The notes under the pieces were generated by a model. It was given only the letters and a program-made list of their open reading frames with translations, had not been told where the DNA came from and searched no databases. Source: Psychroflexus salarius (GTDB taxonomy: Bacteria; Bacteroidota; Bacteroidia; Flavobacteriales; Flavobacteriaceae). Taken from it: a stretch of 64,000 nucleotides of DNA. The stretch spans positions 112,237 through 176,236 of the forward strand of contig NZ_FQTW01000006.1 in the NCBI RefSeq assembly GCF_900129035.1, given 5' to 3'. Shown here piece after piece: positions 45,323 through 54,770 of this stretch (position 1 is its first letter; every line of letters starts with the position of its first letter). Made by a program: the position numbers and the translations under genes.

Positions 45323-46450
45323 TTAAAACGGTAACCTTAACTGTTCGTGTTTTCTTGAAGCTGCCGCAGCTTCTTTGGCTGATAATTCACTTGAATTTTG
45401 CTCGCTATTAAGCTTATGCAAACTTATGCCCAACAAACGCACTGAGTTTTTTAAGCGTTCCTGATACAGCAAGGCTTTAGATTCTTCTAAAATTAATTCT
45501 TTTGAGGCTATAAACAAGCCTAAAGTTTTACTTCGCGTTTGAACCGAAAAGTCACTATACTTAATTTTAAGCGTAATCGTTTTGCCCGCTAAACCATGCT
45601 TTTTTAGTCGTTTTTCTAACTCTTCAGCAATTGCTTCAAGTCGAGAAATCATATAAATTTCAGAAGAAATATTATCATTAAAAGTGCGCTCAGCACCAAC
45701 CGATTTTCGTTGGCGTTCGGTTTTAACTTCGCTTAAATGAATCCCTCGAACCACCTGATAATAAAAAGCACCACTTTTTCCAAAATGCTGTTGTAATTCA
45801 TCTAAAGACTTAGATTTTAAATCAGCACCAGTAAAAATACCAAGTTGATACATTTTATCTTTAGTCACTTTTCCAACGCCATAAAACTTTCTAACATCAA
45901 GTGTTTCTAAAAATCCTAAAACCTCATCTGGAGCAATTGTTTTTTGACCATTAGGTTTATTAATATCACTGGCAATTTTAGCTAAAAACTTATTAATCGA
46001 AATTCCTGCTGAAGCATTTAAGCCTGTTTTTTCTCTTATTTTTTGCCGAATTTCTTTGGCTAATAAGGTTGCACTTGGTGCTTTTTTACGGTTAACAGTC
46101 ACATCTAAATAGGCTTCATCTAGAGACAATGGCTCGACCAAAGCTGTGTATTCAAAAAAAATATCACGTATACGTTTAGAGATCTCTTGGTAGCGTTCAA
46201 ATCTTGGCTTTACAAAAACCAAATCTGGACATAATTTTGCCGCAAGCCTGCCACTCATAGCACTTTTAACGCCATATTTTCTAGCTTCGTAACTTGCCGC
46301 AGCAACCACGCCGCGCTTTGAACTACCACCAACAGCAATAGGCAAATAGCGCAAATTTGGGTCGTCTAACTGCTCTACCGATGCATAAAACGCATCCATA
46401 TCTACATGAATAATTTTTCTAATATACGCCTTAAAATCGTCTACTGCCAT
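45323..46450 (-). CDS. dinB: DNA polymerase IV (Y family)
   Basis: 375 aa from ATG 46450 (MAVDDFKAYIRK); the in-frame upstream part has no support. Translesion polymerase. Catalytic motifs: HVDMDAFYASVEQ, YEARKYGVKSAM, and SLDEAYLDV (catalytic D-E). HhH elements and the little finger with QTRSKTLG follow. Possibly SOS-induced, though no LexA box was seen. Confidence 0.95.
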   Translation of the reverse strand: MAVDDFKAYIRKIIHVDMDAFYASVEQLDDPNLRYLPIAVGGSSKRGVVAAASYEARKYGVKSAMSGRLAAKLCPDLVFVKPRFERYQEISKRIRDIFFEYTALVEPLSLDEAYLDVTVNRKKAPSATLLAKEIRQKIREKTGLNASAGISINKFLAKIASDINKPNGQKTIAPDEVLGFLETLDVRKFYGVGKVTKDKMYQLGIFTGADLKSKSLDELQQHFGKSGAFYYQVVRGIHLSEVKTERQRKSVGAERTFNDNISSEIYMISRLEAIAEELEKRLKKHGLAGKTITLKIKYSDFSVQTRSKTLGLFIASKELILEESKALLYQERLKNSVRLLGISLHKLNSEQNSSELSAKEAAAASRKHEQLRLPF

Positions 46451-46707
46451 ACTACAAATATAAGTTGATTTGTTGTGCCTTAATCCAGCTTTGCGTTGCA
46501 AATCCGCGTTAAAAAGCCAAGTCCTAATAACCTTTTAGCAAGAGCTCCTAAAGTCGCTTTGCACAAGACTTTAGGCTAAGGCTTTTTCACTGTGGGTTTT
46601 TCACTACAATCTGGGGCAAGTTTTAAGTAATGTTAAAGCTAAATCATAAACTTCACCTGTAAATAGATATTTTGTAAATTTAATTTTCAATTTAAACAGC
46701 TATTTCA

Positions 46708-46986
46708 TTGAGTCGAGATCAATTTATAAAACAATGGGAGCAGAAAAAGAAAAAGGGTATTTTAAAATTTATCTATACCGAAGGTCTTGTTTTTGCTGTT
46801 ATTGTAATTGGTTTTCAAGAAATTTATTTTTTTAGCACAAACCAATCTGGCCTATTCAACTGGAGTTTAAAAGGTTTGTTACAAGTTACAGCTGTATGTT
46901 TATTAACAGCAATTATTTACACCGCTTTATTTTGGCCTCTAAACACTTATCTTTACCAAAAATATAAGCGTCAATGCAAGAAGTAG
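46708..46986 (+). CDS. Small two-TM membrane protein upstream of CYTH gene
   Basis: 92 aa, TTG start at 46708. Basic N-terminus (KQWEQKKKKGILKF) and two TM segments at about 24-42 and 57-78. Its 3' end overlaps the CYTH gene by 13 bases, which supports it being a coding region. Function unknown. Confidence 0.6.
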   Translation: MSRDQFIKQWEQKKKKGILKFIYTEGLVFAVIVIGFQEIYFFSTNQSGLFNWSLKGLLQVTAVCLLTAIIYTALFWPLNTYLYQKYKRQCKK

Positions 46987-47441
46987 AACGTAAATTTTTA
47001 GTCAAATCGACTCATTTTATCAACCAAGCAGAGTCACATTATTACATTAAGCAAGCCTATTTAAACACACATCCCAAACGAAGTGTGCGTGTACGAATTT
47101 TAGCACAAACCGCTTTTTTAACCGTTAAAGGCCAATCCAGTCAAGATGGTACCAGCCGGTTTGAGTGGGAAAAACCAATTAGTATTTTAGATGCCCAACA
47201 ACTACTTCAATTATGTGAAGATTATCCTATTGAGAAAACGCGTTATATAATCCCAGTTGGACCACATCAATATGAAGTTGATGTCTTTGAAGGAGAAAAT
47301 AAAGGACTTATTATTGCCGAGATAGAACTCAACCATCCTAATGAAGTTTTTGAAAAACCGCACTGGCTTAATGAAGAAGTGACAGGAGAAGCTAAATACT
47401 ACAATTCAAGCCTGAGTAAAAAGCCTTTCAAAAAATGGTAA
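46974..47441 (+). CDS. CYTH-domain protein
   Basis: 155 aa, a triphosphate tunnel metalloenzyme. It opens MQEVERKFLV with the E-x-E-x-K motif (here EVERK), then HPKRSVRVRI, FLTVKG, EWEKPI, KTRYIIP, YEVDVFEGENKGLIIAEIEL and EVTGEAKYYNSSL. Bacterial members of this size hydrolyse inorganic triphosphate or act as adenylate cyclase-like enzymes; the real substrate here is not known. Confidence 0.9.
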   Translation: MQEVERKFLVKSTHFINQAESHYYIKQAYLNTHPKRSVRVRILAQTAFLTVKGQSSQDGTSRFEWEKPISILDAQQLLQLCEDYPIEKTRYIIPVGPHQYEVDVFEGENKGLIIAEIELNHPNEVFEKPHWLNEEVTGEAKYYNSSLSKKPFKKW

Positions 47442-47475
47442 TACCAGATTAAATGACATTTTTAATCTGGTATTA
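47439..47475. terminator. Bidirectional terminator after CYTH and dksA-like genes
   Basis: TAATACCAGATTAAA (47439-47453) and TTTAATCTGGTATTA (47461-47475): a 15-bp perfect stem that includes the CYTH stop codon. Confidence 0.85.
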
Positions 47476-47481
47476 AAACAA

Positions 47482-47865
47482 TTACTGCTTATTCTTAGCC
47501 TCAATACTTAAAGTGGCATGAGGGACTAATTTTAAACGCTCTTTGTTAATTAATTTACCCGTTACACGGCAAATACCATAAGTTTTGTTTTCAATACGGA
47601 TAAGTGCGTTTTTTAAGTCGCGGATAAACTTTTCTTGTCTAATGGCCAGTTGAGAATTAGCTTCTTTACTTAAAGTGCTACTGCCTTCATCAAAAGATTT
47701 AAAGGTTGGTGAAGTATCTTCTGTATCGTTAGAGCTTCCATTTTTATAAGCATCTACATATTGCTGTAATTGGTGTTGCGCTTTTTCAATTTTGTCTTCA
47801 ATTAAAGCTTTAAACTCTTCTAGCTCTTGGTCAGAATAGCGCTCTTTTGTATTTACATCTGTCAT
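47482..47865 (-). CDS. DksA/TraR family protein lacking zinc-finger cysteines
   Basis: 127 aa. Coiled coil in the first two thirds, then YGICRVTGKLINKERLKLVPHATLSIEAK, which aligns with the C4 zinc finger YGxCxxCGxxIxxxRLxAxPxAxxCxxC but keeps only one Cys. DksA binds the secondary channel of RNA polymerase and works with ppGpp. Loss of the cysteines is, from memory, usual in Bacteroidota members. Five bases after ileS, so likely cotranscribed. Confidence 0.88.
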   Translation of the reverse strand: MTDVNTKERYSDQELEEFKALIEDKIEKAQHQLQQYVDAYKNGSSNDTEDTSPTFKSFDEGSSTLSKEANSQLAIRQEKFIRDLKNALIRIENKTYGICRVTGKLINKERLKLVPHATLSIEAKNKQ

Positions 47866-47870
47866 TTTAA

Positions 47871-50800
47871 TTATAATTTAGTAATGTTTAAAATGGTGCT
47901 CACATCGTCAAATTCTAATTCAACGCCATTATCAACATCGGTGTTTATATTTAATTCGTTTGCTAAAGTTTCTTTTTTGATATATTCTAAATTAGCTTCA
48001 ACAGCTTGTTTTAGATTAGCAGTTTCTTTTAGGTCTATTTTAATACGATCGGTCACTTCAAAACCAGAATCTTTTCGTAAATTTTGAATACGATTCACCA
48101 ATTCACGGGCGATACCTTCAAATTTTAACTCATCATTAAGGCTAACATCTAAAGCTACAGTTAAACCGTTTGCAGATGCAACCAACCAACCTTCAATATC
48201 TTGTGAGATGATTTCAACTTCGTCACGTGTTATTGTTGTAGGCTCATTATTAATACTAATCTCTAACTGTCCTTCAGCTTCAATTTCAGTAATAGCTTTA
48301 GCATCAAGCTGATTAATTGCTTGAACAGCTAACTTCATGTTTTTGCCAAATCGAGGTCCGAGAACTTTAAAATTAGGTTTAATTTCTTTGATTAAAATAC
48401 CTGAAGTATCATCAATAAATTCTATAGCTTTGACGTTAACTTCTGATTTAATCAAATCGGCTACTTCACTAATTTGAGACTTAATATTTGAGTCAAGCAC
48501 AGGAATCATAATACGCTTAAGCGGCTGTCTTACCTTGATCATTTCTTTTTTACGCAATGAAAGCGCTAATGAAGATATGGTTTGTGCCATTTGCATTTTA
48601 TGTTCTAAATCGGCATCGATTAATGATTCATCTGCCTTTGGAAACTCGGCCAAATGTACACTTTCAAATCCTTCAGTTTGTGTACTAGAAGTTAAGTCTT
48701 TGTAAAGCCGATCTGAATAAAATGGTGCTACTGGTGCCGATAATTGAGCTATGGTTTTTAGGCAAGTAAACAAGGTTTGATAGGCTGAAATTTTATCAGT
48801 TTTATACTCGCCTTTCCAGAAACGTCTTCGGCTTAAGCGCACGTACCAGTTACTTAAATTCTCTTGAACAAATTCTGAAATGGCTCGTGTTGCCTTGGTT
48901 GGTTCATATTCAGCATAAAAACTATCCACTGTTTTTATGAGTGTATTTAATTCAGATAAAATCCAGCGATCAATTTCAGGTCGGTTTTTGATCTGAATCT
49001 CTTCTTCGCTATAATTGAATTCATCTAAATTGGCATAAAGTGCAAAAAATGAATAAGTATTATATAAAGTGCCGAATAATTTACGTTGTACTTCGCCAAT
49101 ACCTTCAAGGTCGAACTTTAAGTTATCCCAAGGATTGGCATTAGAAATCATATACCAACGTGTTGCGTCTGGACCATAAGTTTTTAAAGTTTCAAATGGG
49201 TCTACTGCATTACCTAATCGCTTAGACATTTTTTGACCATTTTTGTCAAGAACCAAGCCGTTAGAAACAACATTTTTATACGCAACATCGTCAAATATCA
49301 TGGTGGCAATGGCATGAAGTGTGTAAAACCAACCACGTGTTTGGTCAACACCTTCAGCAATAAAGTCGGCTTTACGCCAAGTTTGCTCGACTTCTTCTTT
49401 TTTCTCAAACGGATAATGCCATTGTGCATAAGGCATAGAACCTGAATCAAACCAAACATCTATTAAATCGGCTTCTCTATGCATTGGTTGGCCTTCATCT
49501 GATACTAAAACGATATGATCAACTACATTTTTATGTAAGTCGACTTTATTATAGTTTTCGTCAGTCATGTTACCGACTTCAAATGCTTGATAAGGATTTT
49601 CCTTCATTAAGCCAGCCGCGACAGATTTATCTATTTCGGCTTTAAGTTGCTCGATAGAGCTTATTATTTTGGTTGCTGATTTATCTTCAGTTCGCCAAAT
49701 AGGAAGCGGAATTCCCCAATATCGCGATCGTGATAAATTCCAATCATTAGCGTTGGCTAACCAGTTACCAAAACGGCCTTCTCCAGTTGATTTAGGTTTC
49801 CAATTGATGCCTTGATTAAGTTCGTGCATGCGATCTTTAAACTCGGTAACTTTAATAAACCAAGAATCTAATGGATAGTATAAAATTGGCTTATCTGTTC
49901 GCCAGCAGTTGGGATAACTGTGCAGATATTTTTCAACAATAAAGGCTTTATTTTCTTCTTTTAATTTTATGGCAATTTCTACATCAACTGATTTTTCAGG
50001 CGCTTCGCCATCAGCGTAATATTCATTTTTAACATACTTACCACCAAGCTCTCCTAACTCTGGTCTAAATCGTCCTTTCAAATCGACTGTTGGTACCAAG
50101 TTACCGTGTTCATCTTCTAATAACATGGCTGGCACTTCTGGTTGAGCCTGTTTTGCAACCATGGCATCATCAGCACCAAATGTTGGTGAGGTATGAACAA
50201 TTCCTGTACCATCTTCAGTGGTTACAAAATCTCCAGCTATGACTCTAAATGCATTTTCAGGATGATGATAAGGTTTAACATAATCTAAAAGTTGCTCATA
50301 GCGTGCTTCGACTAAATCGGCACCTAAAACGCTTTCTGAAATAAAATAAGGAATTTTTTTATCGCCAGGCTGATAACTTTTAAGTTCAGCTTCGGCTTCG
50401 ACTTGTGTATATTTCTTTTTGAAAAGTTTAGAAACTAAAGCTTTTGCAGCAATTACATTAATCGGTAAGTGTGTATACTGGTTAAATGATTTAACTAAAA
50501 CATATTCAATTTTTTTACCAACTGTTAACGCAGTGTTACTAGGCAAAGTCCATGGTGTGGTTGTCCAAGCTAAAAAGTGGACGTCACCTTCAACCTTTTG
50601 AAAAGCCTCAGGCAAGGTATTTTTAACCGCTTTAAATTGTGCTGTTACCGTTGTATCTGAAACATCTTGGTAAGTTCCTGGCTGGTTTAACTCGTGTGAA
50701 CTCAAACCAGTACCAGCTTTTGGCGAATACGGCTGAATGGTATAGCCTTTATAAATGAGGCCTTTATCATAAATTTGGCCTAATAACCACCAAACCGATT

Positions 50801-51275
50801 CCATATATTTCGAGGTATAAGTTACATAAGGTTGTTCCATATCAACCCAATAGCCTATTTTTTTGGTAAGATCATTCCAAACATCAGTATAACGCATCAC
50901 GGCATTTTTACAAGCTTTGTTATACGCTTCTACTGAAATTTTACCTCCAATATCTTCTTTAGTGATGCCTAGTTCTTTTTCAACTCCAAGCTCAACAGGT
51001 AAACCGTGCGTATCCCAGCCAGCTTTTCGTTTAACTTGAAATCCTTTTTGTGTTTTATATCGGCAAAAAATATCTTTTATAGAACGCGCCATGACGTGGT
51101 GAATACCAGGCAAACCATTAGCCGATGGTGGACCTTCAAAAAAAACGAAAGGTGCTTGACCTTCACGCGTTGTTACACTTTTCTCGAATATATTGTTGTC
51201 TTCCCAAAATTGTAGAATTTCTTCGGCAACTTTTGGGAGATTTAAACCCTTGTATTGTGGGAATTTTTTGCTCAT
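47871..51275 (-). CDS. ileS: Isoleucyl-tRNA synthetase
   Basis: 1134 aa from ATG 51275 (MSKKFPQYKGLNLPK); an upstream in-frame extension to 51353 is not credible. HIGH-like motif PSANGLPGIHHVMARSIKD, editing region with WTTTPWTLPSNTAL, KMSKR in DKNGQKMSKRLGNAVDP. Length over 1100 aa and no C-terminal zinc cysteines fit the eukaryote-like IleRS type (IleS2), which is generally less sensitive to mupirocin; the subtype call is from memory. Confidence 0.96.
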   Translation of the reverse strand: MSKKFPQYKGLNLPKVAEEILQFWEDNNIFEKSVTTREGQAPFVFFEGPPSANGLPGIHHVMARSIKDIFCRYKTQKGFQVKRKAGWDTHGLPVELGVEKELGITKEDIGGKISVEAYNKACKNAVMRYTDVWNDLTKKIGYWVDMEQPYVTYTSKYMESVWWLLGQIYDKGLIYKGYTIQPYSPKAGTGLSSHELNQPGTYQDVSDTTVTAQFKAVKNTLPEAFQKVEGDVHFLAWTTTPWTLPSNTALTVGKKIEYVLVKSFNQYTHLPINVIAAKALVSKLFKKKYTQVEAEAELKSYQPGDKKIPYFISESVLGADLVEARYEQLLDYVKPYHHPENAFRVIAGDFVTTEDGTGIVHTSPTFGADDAMVAKQAQPEVPAMLLEDEHGNLVPTVDLKGRFRPELGELGGKYVKNEYYADGEAPEKSVDVEIAIKLKEENKAFIVEKYLHSYPNCWRTDKPILYYPLDSWFIKVTEFKDRMHELNQGINWKPKSTGEGRFGNWLANANDWNLSRSRYWGIPLPIWRTEDKSATKIISSIEQLKAEIDKSVAAGLMKENPYQAFEVGNMTDENYNKVDLHKNVVDHIVLVSDEGQPMHREADLIDVWFDSGSMPYAQWHYPFEKKEEVEQTWRKADFIAEGVDQTRGWFYTLHAIATMIFDDVAYKNVVSNGLVLDKNGQKMSKRLGNAVDPFETLKTYGPDATRWYMISNANPWDNLKFDLEGIGEVQRKLFGTLYNTYSFFALYANLDEFNYSEEEIQIKNRPEIDRWILSELNTLIKTVDSFYAEYEPTKATRAISEFVQENLSNWYVRLSRRRFWKGEYKTDKISAYQTLFTCLKTIAQLSAPVAPFYSDRLYKDLTSSTQTEGFESVHLAEFPKADESLIDADLEHKMQMAQTISSLALSLRKKEMIKVRQPLKRIMIPVLDSNIKSQISEVADLIKSEVNVKAIEFIDDTSGILIKEIKPNFKVLGPRFGKNMKLAVQAINQLDAKAITEIEAEGQLEISINNEPTTITRDEVEIISQDIEGWLVASANGLTVALDVSLNDELKFEGIARELVNRIQNLRKDSGFEVTDRIKIDLKETANLKQAVEANLEYIKKETLANELNINTDVDNGVELEFDDVSTILNITKL

Positions 51276-51542
51276 TTTAACACAGATTTCAAATGATTTG
51301 CGAAAATAATGAATTTTACTCAACTCAATATGAGAAACTAAGCCGATATTCAAATAAGTTTCTAAACTCAGGTAAATTTGTTGTTATATGTTGAAAGGCA
51401 AAAAATTTTAATCGCTTAGTTCCTAATTAAAACACTAAACTGAATTGGTTTTAGAATTAATACAACATATTTAAATTTGAATTTTGATGACAGACTGAAG
51501 TGTGAAAGTTTCAAATTTTTTTTAAGTCAACTTCAAAAACCG

Positions 51543-51550
51543 TAATTTTG
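51543..51550 (+). promoter_or_regulatory. Candidate -7 box for dusB
   Basis: TAATTTTG matches TAnnTTTG, 15 bases before the GTG start. Confidence 0.4.
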
Positions 51551-51565
51551 TAAAAATTTAATGCT

Positions 51566-52561
51566 GTGGCAAAAATAGGACCGATTGATGTAGGCGACTT
51601 TCCGTTACTACTAGCACCGATGGAAGATGTTAGTGATCCACCATTTAGAGCCTTGTGCAAAGAACAAGGCGCCGATGTGGTTTATACAGAGTTTGTCTCT
51701 TCTGAAGGTTTAATTCGAGACGCCGCAAAGAGTGTTCAAAAACTTGACATTTACGAAAAGGAACGTCCGGTTGGTATTCAAATTTTTGGTGCCAATCTTG
51801 AATCGATGTTACGCTCCGTTGAAATTGTTGAGAAAACCAAGCCTGATATTATAGATATCAATTTTGGTTGCCCTGTTAAAAAGGTGGTTTCTAAAGGTGC
51901 TGGCGCTGGTATTTTAAAAGACGTTGATTTGATGGTTAAATTAACAGAAGCCATGGTCAAACACACTAATTTACCGATTACAGTTAAAACGCGTTTAGGC
52001 TGGGATCACGATTCTATTAAAATTATTGAAGTTGCTGAGCGACTGCAAGACGTCGGCTGCCAAGCTATTTCAATTCATGGCAGAACACGAGCGCAAATGT
52101 ATAAAGGTGATGCCGACTGGCGTCCAATTGCTGAAGTTAAAAACAATCCGCGCATGCATATTCCTGTTTTTGGTAATGGCGATGTAAACACACCCGAACG
52201 CGCTGTCGAAATGCGTGACCAATATGGACTAGATGGTGCCATGATTGGCCGAGCAAGCATTGGTTATCCTTGGTTTTTTAGAGAAGTAAAGCACTTTTTT
52301 GAAACTGGTGAGCATCTAGCACCACCAACGCTTCAAGAACGCGTTGAAGTAGCTAGAAGACATTTAGAAATGTCGATTGATTGGAAAGGCGAAAAATTAG
52401 GCGTGTTTGAAACTAGACGCCATTATACCAATTACTTTAAAGGAATTCCGCATTTTAAAGAATACCGCATGAAAATGGTAACCTCTGACCGTGCTGAAGA
52501 TGTTTTTGATACCTTTAATGAAGTTGAAAAAAAATTTGGTGATTTTAATTTTGCAGTTTAA
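51566..52561 (+). CDS. dusB: tRNA-dihydrouridine synthase
   Basis: 331 aa with a GTG start at 51566; a nearby ATG at 51561 is out of frame. FMN-dependent TIM barrel reducing uridines in tRNA. LAPMEDVSDPPFRALC, INFGCPVKKVVSKGAGAGILK (catalytic Cys), TVKTRLGWDHDS, SIHGRTRAQMYKGDADW and GNGDVNTPERA are DusB/Dus features. Confidence 0.94.
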   Translation: MAKIGPIDVGDFPLLLAPMEDVSDPPFRALCKEQGADVVYTEFVSSEGLIRDAAKSVQKLDIYEKERPVGIQIFGANLESMLRSVEIVEKTKPDIIDINFGCPVKKVVSKGAGAGILKDVDLMVKLTEAMVKHTNLPITVKTRLGWDHDSIKIIEVAERLQDVGCQAISIHGRTRAQMYKGDADWRPIAEVKNNPRMHIPVFGNGDVNTPERAVEMRDQYGLDGAMIGRASIGYPWFFREVKHFFETGEHLAPPTLQERVEVARRHLEMSIDWKGEKLGVFETRRHYTNYFKGIPHFKEYRMKMVTSDRAEDVFDTFNEVEKKFGDFNFAV

Positions 52562-52572
52562 TCTTCAAGTAT

Positions 52573-53766
52573 TTAAATAATTTTCTTGACCCGACTCGCC
52601 GCAATCCTAGATGCTAATGCGCCTAATAATGAAATTGTAATAAGTACGATAAGTATATTTACCACTTCTATTTTAACCGGATAGGCTAAGTTAGGTGTAA
52701 ACATAATAAGACTAAATTGTTGTTGTAGAAATACTAAGATTAAACCTAAAATTAAACCGATTATTCCACCAAGTACACTCATAAGTGCGCCTTGATAAAA
52801 AAAGATATTCATAAGTTTTCCTTTGGTAAAACCTAAATTATACAACACCTTAACATGTTCGCGCTTATCGAGAATTGCCATCGAAATAGAACCTATAACA
52901 TTAAACAAAGCAATGATAATAACCAAAGTGAAAATAAGGTAAACCGCTAAATTTTCTGTATTAAGCATTTTATGAAGACTATCATTCAAAGAAATGCGAT
53001 TTTTTACTTCAATTGGTGCCTGAATAATTTCTGTAATTGCTTCAACTAAGTTAGCCTCATTAGCTTTTGATGAAAGCTTCAACTCAACTGCGCTAACTTC
53101 ACCTGTTCTTGTATTCAACAAATCCTTTGCAATAGTAATATCGCCAATAATGTAATTTTGATTAAGCTCTTCTGTTAAATTAAATACACCGACAACGCTT
53201 GTACTAGCCTTTTTAAAAGCTTGATTAATATCTAAAATTTGTCCTTTCCCTGGTTTTGGCACATAAATATTAAGTAGGCCAGCATAATCGCGGATTCCTA
53301 CTGATAAGTCTCGTTGTAAACGTGTGCCAATAACCACTTGATAAAGGTTTTCACCAAACCATTCGCCGTAAATTACTTGGTTTGAAACTGTATTAATTTT
53401 AGTGTAGTTAGAGTCGACTGCCTTAAAATAAGCGGGCGCGGTTTTGTCTTTAAATTGAAGTAAAACACGTTCTTGAAGCACTCTAGAAACCACCGCAACA
53501 CCAGGTAAATCTGAAATTTCTTGAGCTTGATTTTCGGTTAAGTTGAAGCGTTTATTTTGGGTAGGCATAACTTTTAAATCTGGGTCGTAGGCGTTGGTAA
53601 AAGACAAGCTAAACTCTTTTAAACCAGAAAAAACAGATAATACCACAAATAATGCAAATGTACTTGCTACAACACCTAAAGCAGCAATGCTACTAATAAT
53701 ATTAATGGCATTATGCTTGCTTTTTGAAAATAAATAGCGCTTGGCAATGTACAGAGAAACCTTCAC
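52573..53766 (-). CDS. FtsX-like ABC transporter permease (LolC/LolE type)
   Basis: 397 aa. The N-terminus MKVSLYIAKRYLFSKSKHNAINIISSIAALGVV is typical of the LolC/E group. One TM at about 23-48, a large periplasmic MacB-like domain, and three C-terminal TMs (LIFTLVIIIALFNVIGSIS; LMSVLGGIIGLILGLILVF; IEVVNILIVLITISLLGALASRIAA). The likely role is lipoprotein release from the inner membrane, with an ATPase encoded elsewhere. Overlaps rbfA (ATGA). Confidence 0.9.
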   Translation of the reverse strand: MKVSLYIAKRYLFSKSKHNAINIISSIAALGVVASTFALFVVLSVFSGLKEFSLSFTNAYDPDLKVMPTQNKRFNLTENQAQEISDLPGVAVVSRVLQERVLLQFKDKTAPAYFKAVDSNYTKINTVSNQVIYGEWFGENLYQVVIGTRLQRDLSVGIRDYAGLLNIYVPKPGKGQILDINQAFKKASTSVVGVFNLTEELNQNYIIGDITIAKDLLNTRTGEVSAVELKLSSKANEANLVEAITEIIQAPIEVKNRISLNDSLHKMLNTENLAVYLIFTLVIIIALFNVIGSISMAILDKREHVKVLYNLGFTKGKLMNIFFYQGALMSVLGGIIGLILGLILVFLQQQFSLIMFTPNLAYPVKIEVVNILIVLITISLLGALASRIAASRVKKII

Positions 53767-54155
53767 CTTTTTTTAGAATCGTCTAGTAAATCTGGATTTT
53801 TAATGGGATTGTTTTTACCTTTAAAAGCTTCTTCTATGTCATTAATATATTCGATTGAATCATCATTAAATAATAATAAATCTGGCATACGTCGCAATTG
53901 TTGTTTTGTACGTAAAGCAATGGCATGTTTAATGCTTTTACGAAGCGATTGAATTTCAGTCATCACTGGCTCAGCTTTAGAAGGCGGAAAAATACTAAGA
54001 TAAGCTTTAGCTTGGAGCAAATCTGGTGTTACTCGAACTTTGGTGACTGAAACTACAATATTATGTGTCCCTGCATCTCGTAAAATTTGTTGTATAACTT
54101 CAGCCAAATCTTGTTGAAGTAAACCACTAATTTTTTTCTGTCTGTTTGTTTCCAT
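53763..54155 (-). CDS. rbfA: Ribosome-binding factor A
   Basis: 130 aa KH-like protein for 30S maturation. Seen: RQKKISGLLQQDLAEVIQQIL, VTKVRVTPDLLQAKAYLSIFP and LRRMPDLLLFNDDSIEY. A TACCTTTG box lies five bases upstream. Overlaps the permease gene. Confidence 0.93.
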   Translation of the reverse strand: METNRQKKISGLLQQDLAEVIQQILRDAGTHNIVVSVTKVRVTPDLLQAKAYLSIFPPSKAEPVMTEIQSLRKSIKHAIALRTKQQLRRMPDLLLFNDDSIEYINDIEEAFKGKNNPIKNPDLLDDSKKR

Positions 54156-54159
54156 ACTG

Positions 54160-54183
54160 CAAAGGTAAGTTTTTATACTTTTG
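54160..54183. promoter_or_regulatory. Back-to-back -7 boxes for rbfA and mce
   Basis: Minus strand TACCTTTG (54167-54160) directly ahead of rbfA, and plus strand TACTTTTG (54176-54183) ahead of mce. Both match TAnnTTTG; only eight bases separate them. The rbfA transcript would be nearly leaderless. Confidence 0.5.
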
Positions 54184-54207
54184 TAAGATACAAAACTGAA
54201 TTAAGGC

Positions 54208-54612
54208 ATGAAAAAAATTGAACATATTGGCATTGCAGTTTCAAATTTAGAAGAAGCCGCTAAAACATACGAGGTTTTAATGCAAGAAAAACCATATAAG
54301 ACTGAAAATGTTGAAAGTGAAGGTGTTACCACCCTATTTTTTAAATCTGGCGAAAGTAAAATTGAATTGCTTGCTGCTACTAACGATAATAGTCCAATTG
54401 CTAAGTTTATCGCTAAAAAAGGTGAAGGCATACACCATATAGCATTTTCAGTTGAAGATATCGACACCGAGATTGAGCGCTTAAAAAGCGAAGGTTACCA
54501 ACTTATCAGCGACCAACCTAAGAATGGTGCTGACAATAAGCGTATTGTTTTTTTACATCCAAAATCTAATCATGGTGTTTTAGTTGAATTATGCCAAGAG
54601 CGCACAGATTAA
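54208..54612 (+). CDS. mce: Methylmalonyl-CoA epimerase
   Basis: 134 aa, vicinal-oxygen-chelate fold. Interconverts (R)- and (S)-methylmalonyl-CoA. IEHIGIAVSNLEEA (His metal ligand), GEGIHHIAFSVEDID (second His) and PKSNHGVLVELCQ (Glu) supply the metal site. Length is normal. Confidence 0.95.
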   Translation: MKKIEHIGIAVSNLEEAAKTYEVLMQEKPYKTENVESEGVTTLFFKSGESKIELLAATNDNSPIAKFIAKKGEGIHHIAFSVEDIDTEIERLKSEGYQLISDQPKNGADNKRIVFLHPKSNHGVLVELCQERTD

Positions 54613-54693
54613 ATATCGATTAATAAAAAATAGTTTGGCTGTAATTAAACTTATGTTTATTTTTGCGATTCTTTAAAGTCAATATTTTGACTT

Positions 54694-54770
54694 GGGCCTA
54701 TAACTCAGCTGGTTAGAGTATCTGACTCATAATCAGAAAGTCCCTGGTTCGAGCCCAGGTGGGCCCACCA
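54694..54770 (+). tRNA. tRNA with anticodon CAT (elongator Met, or Ile2 if lysidinylated)
   Basis: 77 nt with encoded CCA. Acceptor GGGCCTA / TGGGCCC; D-stem ACTC/GAGT; anticodon stem TCTGA/TCAGA with loop CTCATAA; T-stem CCTGG/CCAGG with loop TTCGAGC. The 3' half is overlapped, antisense, by the serine recombinase gene. Confidence 0.96.
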
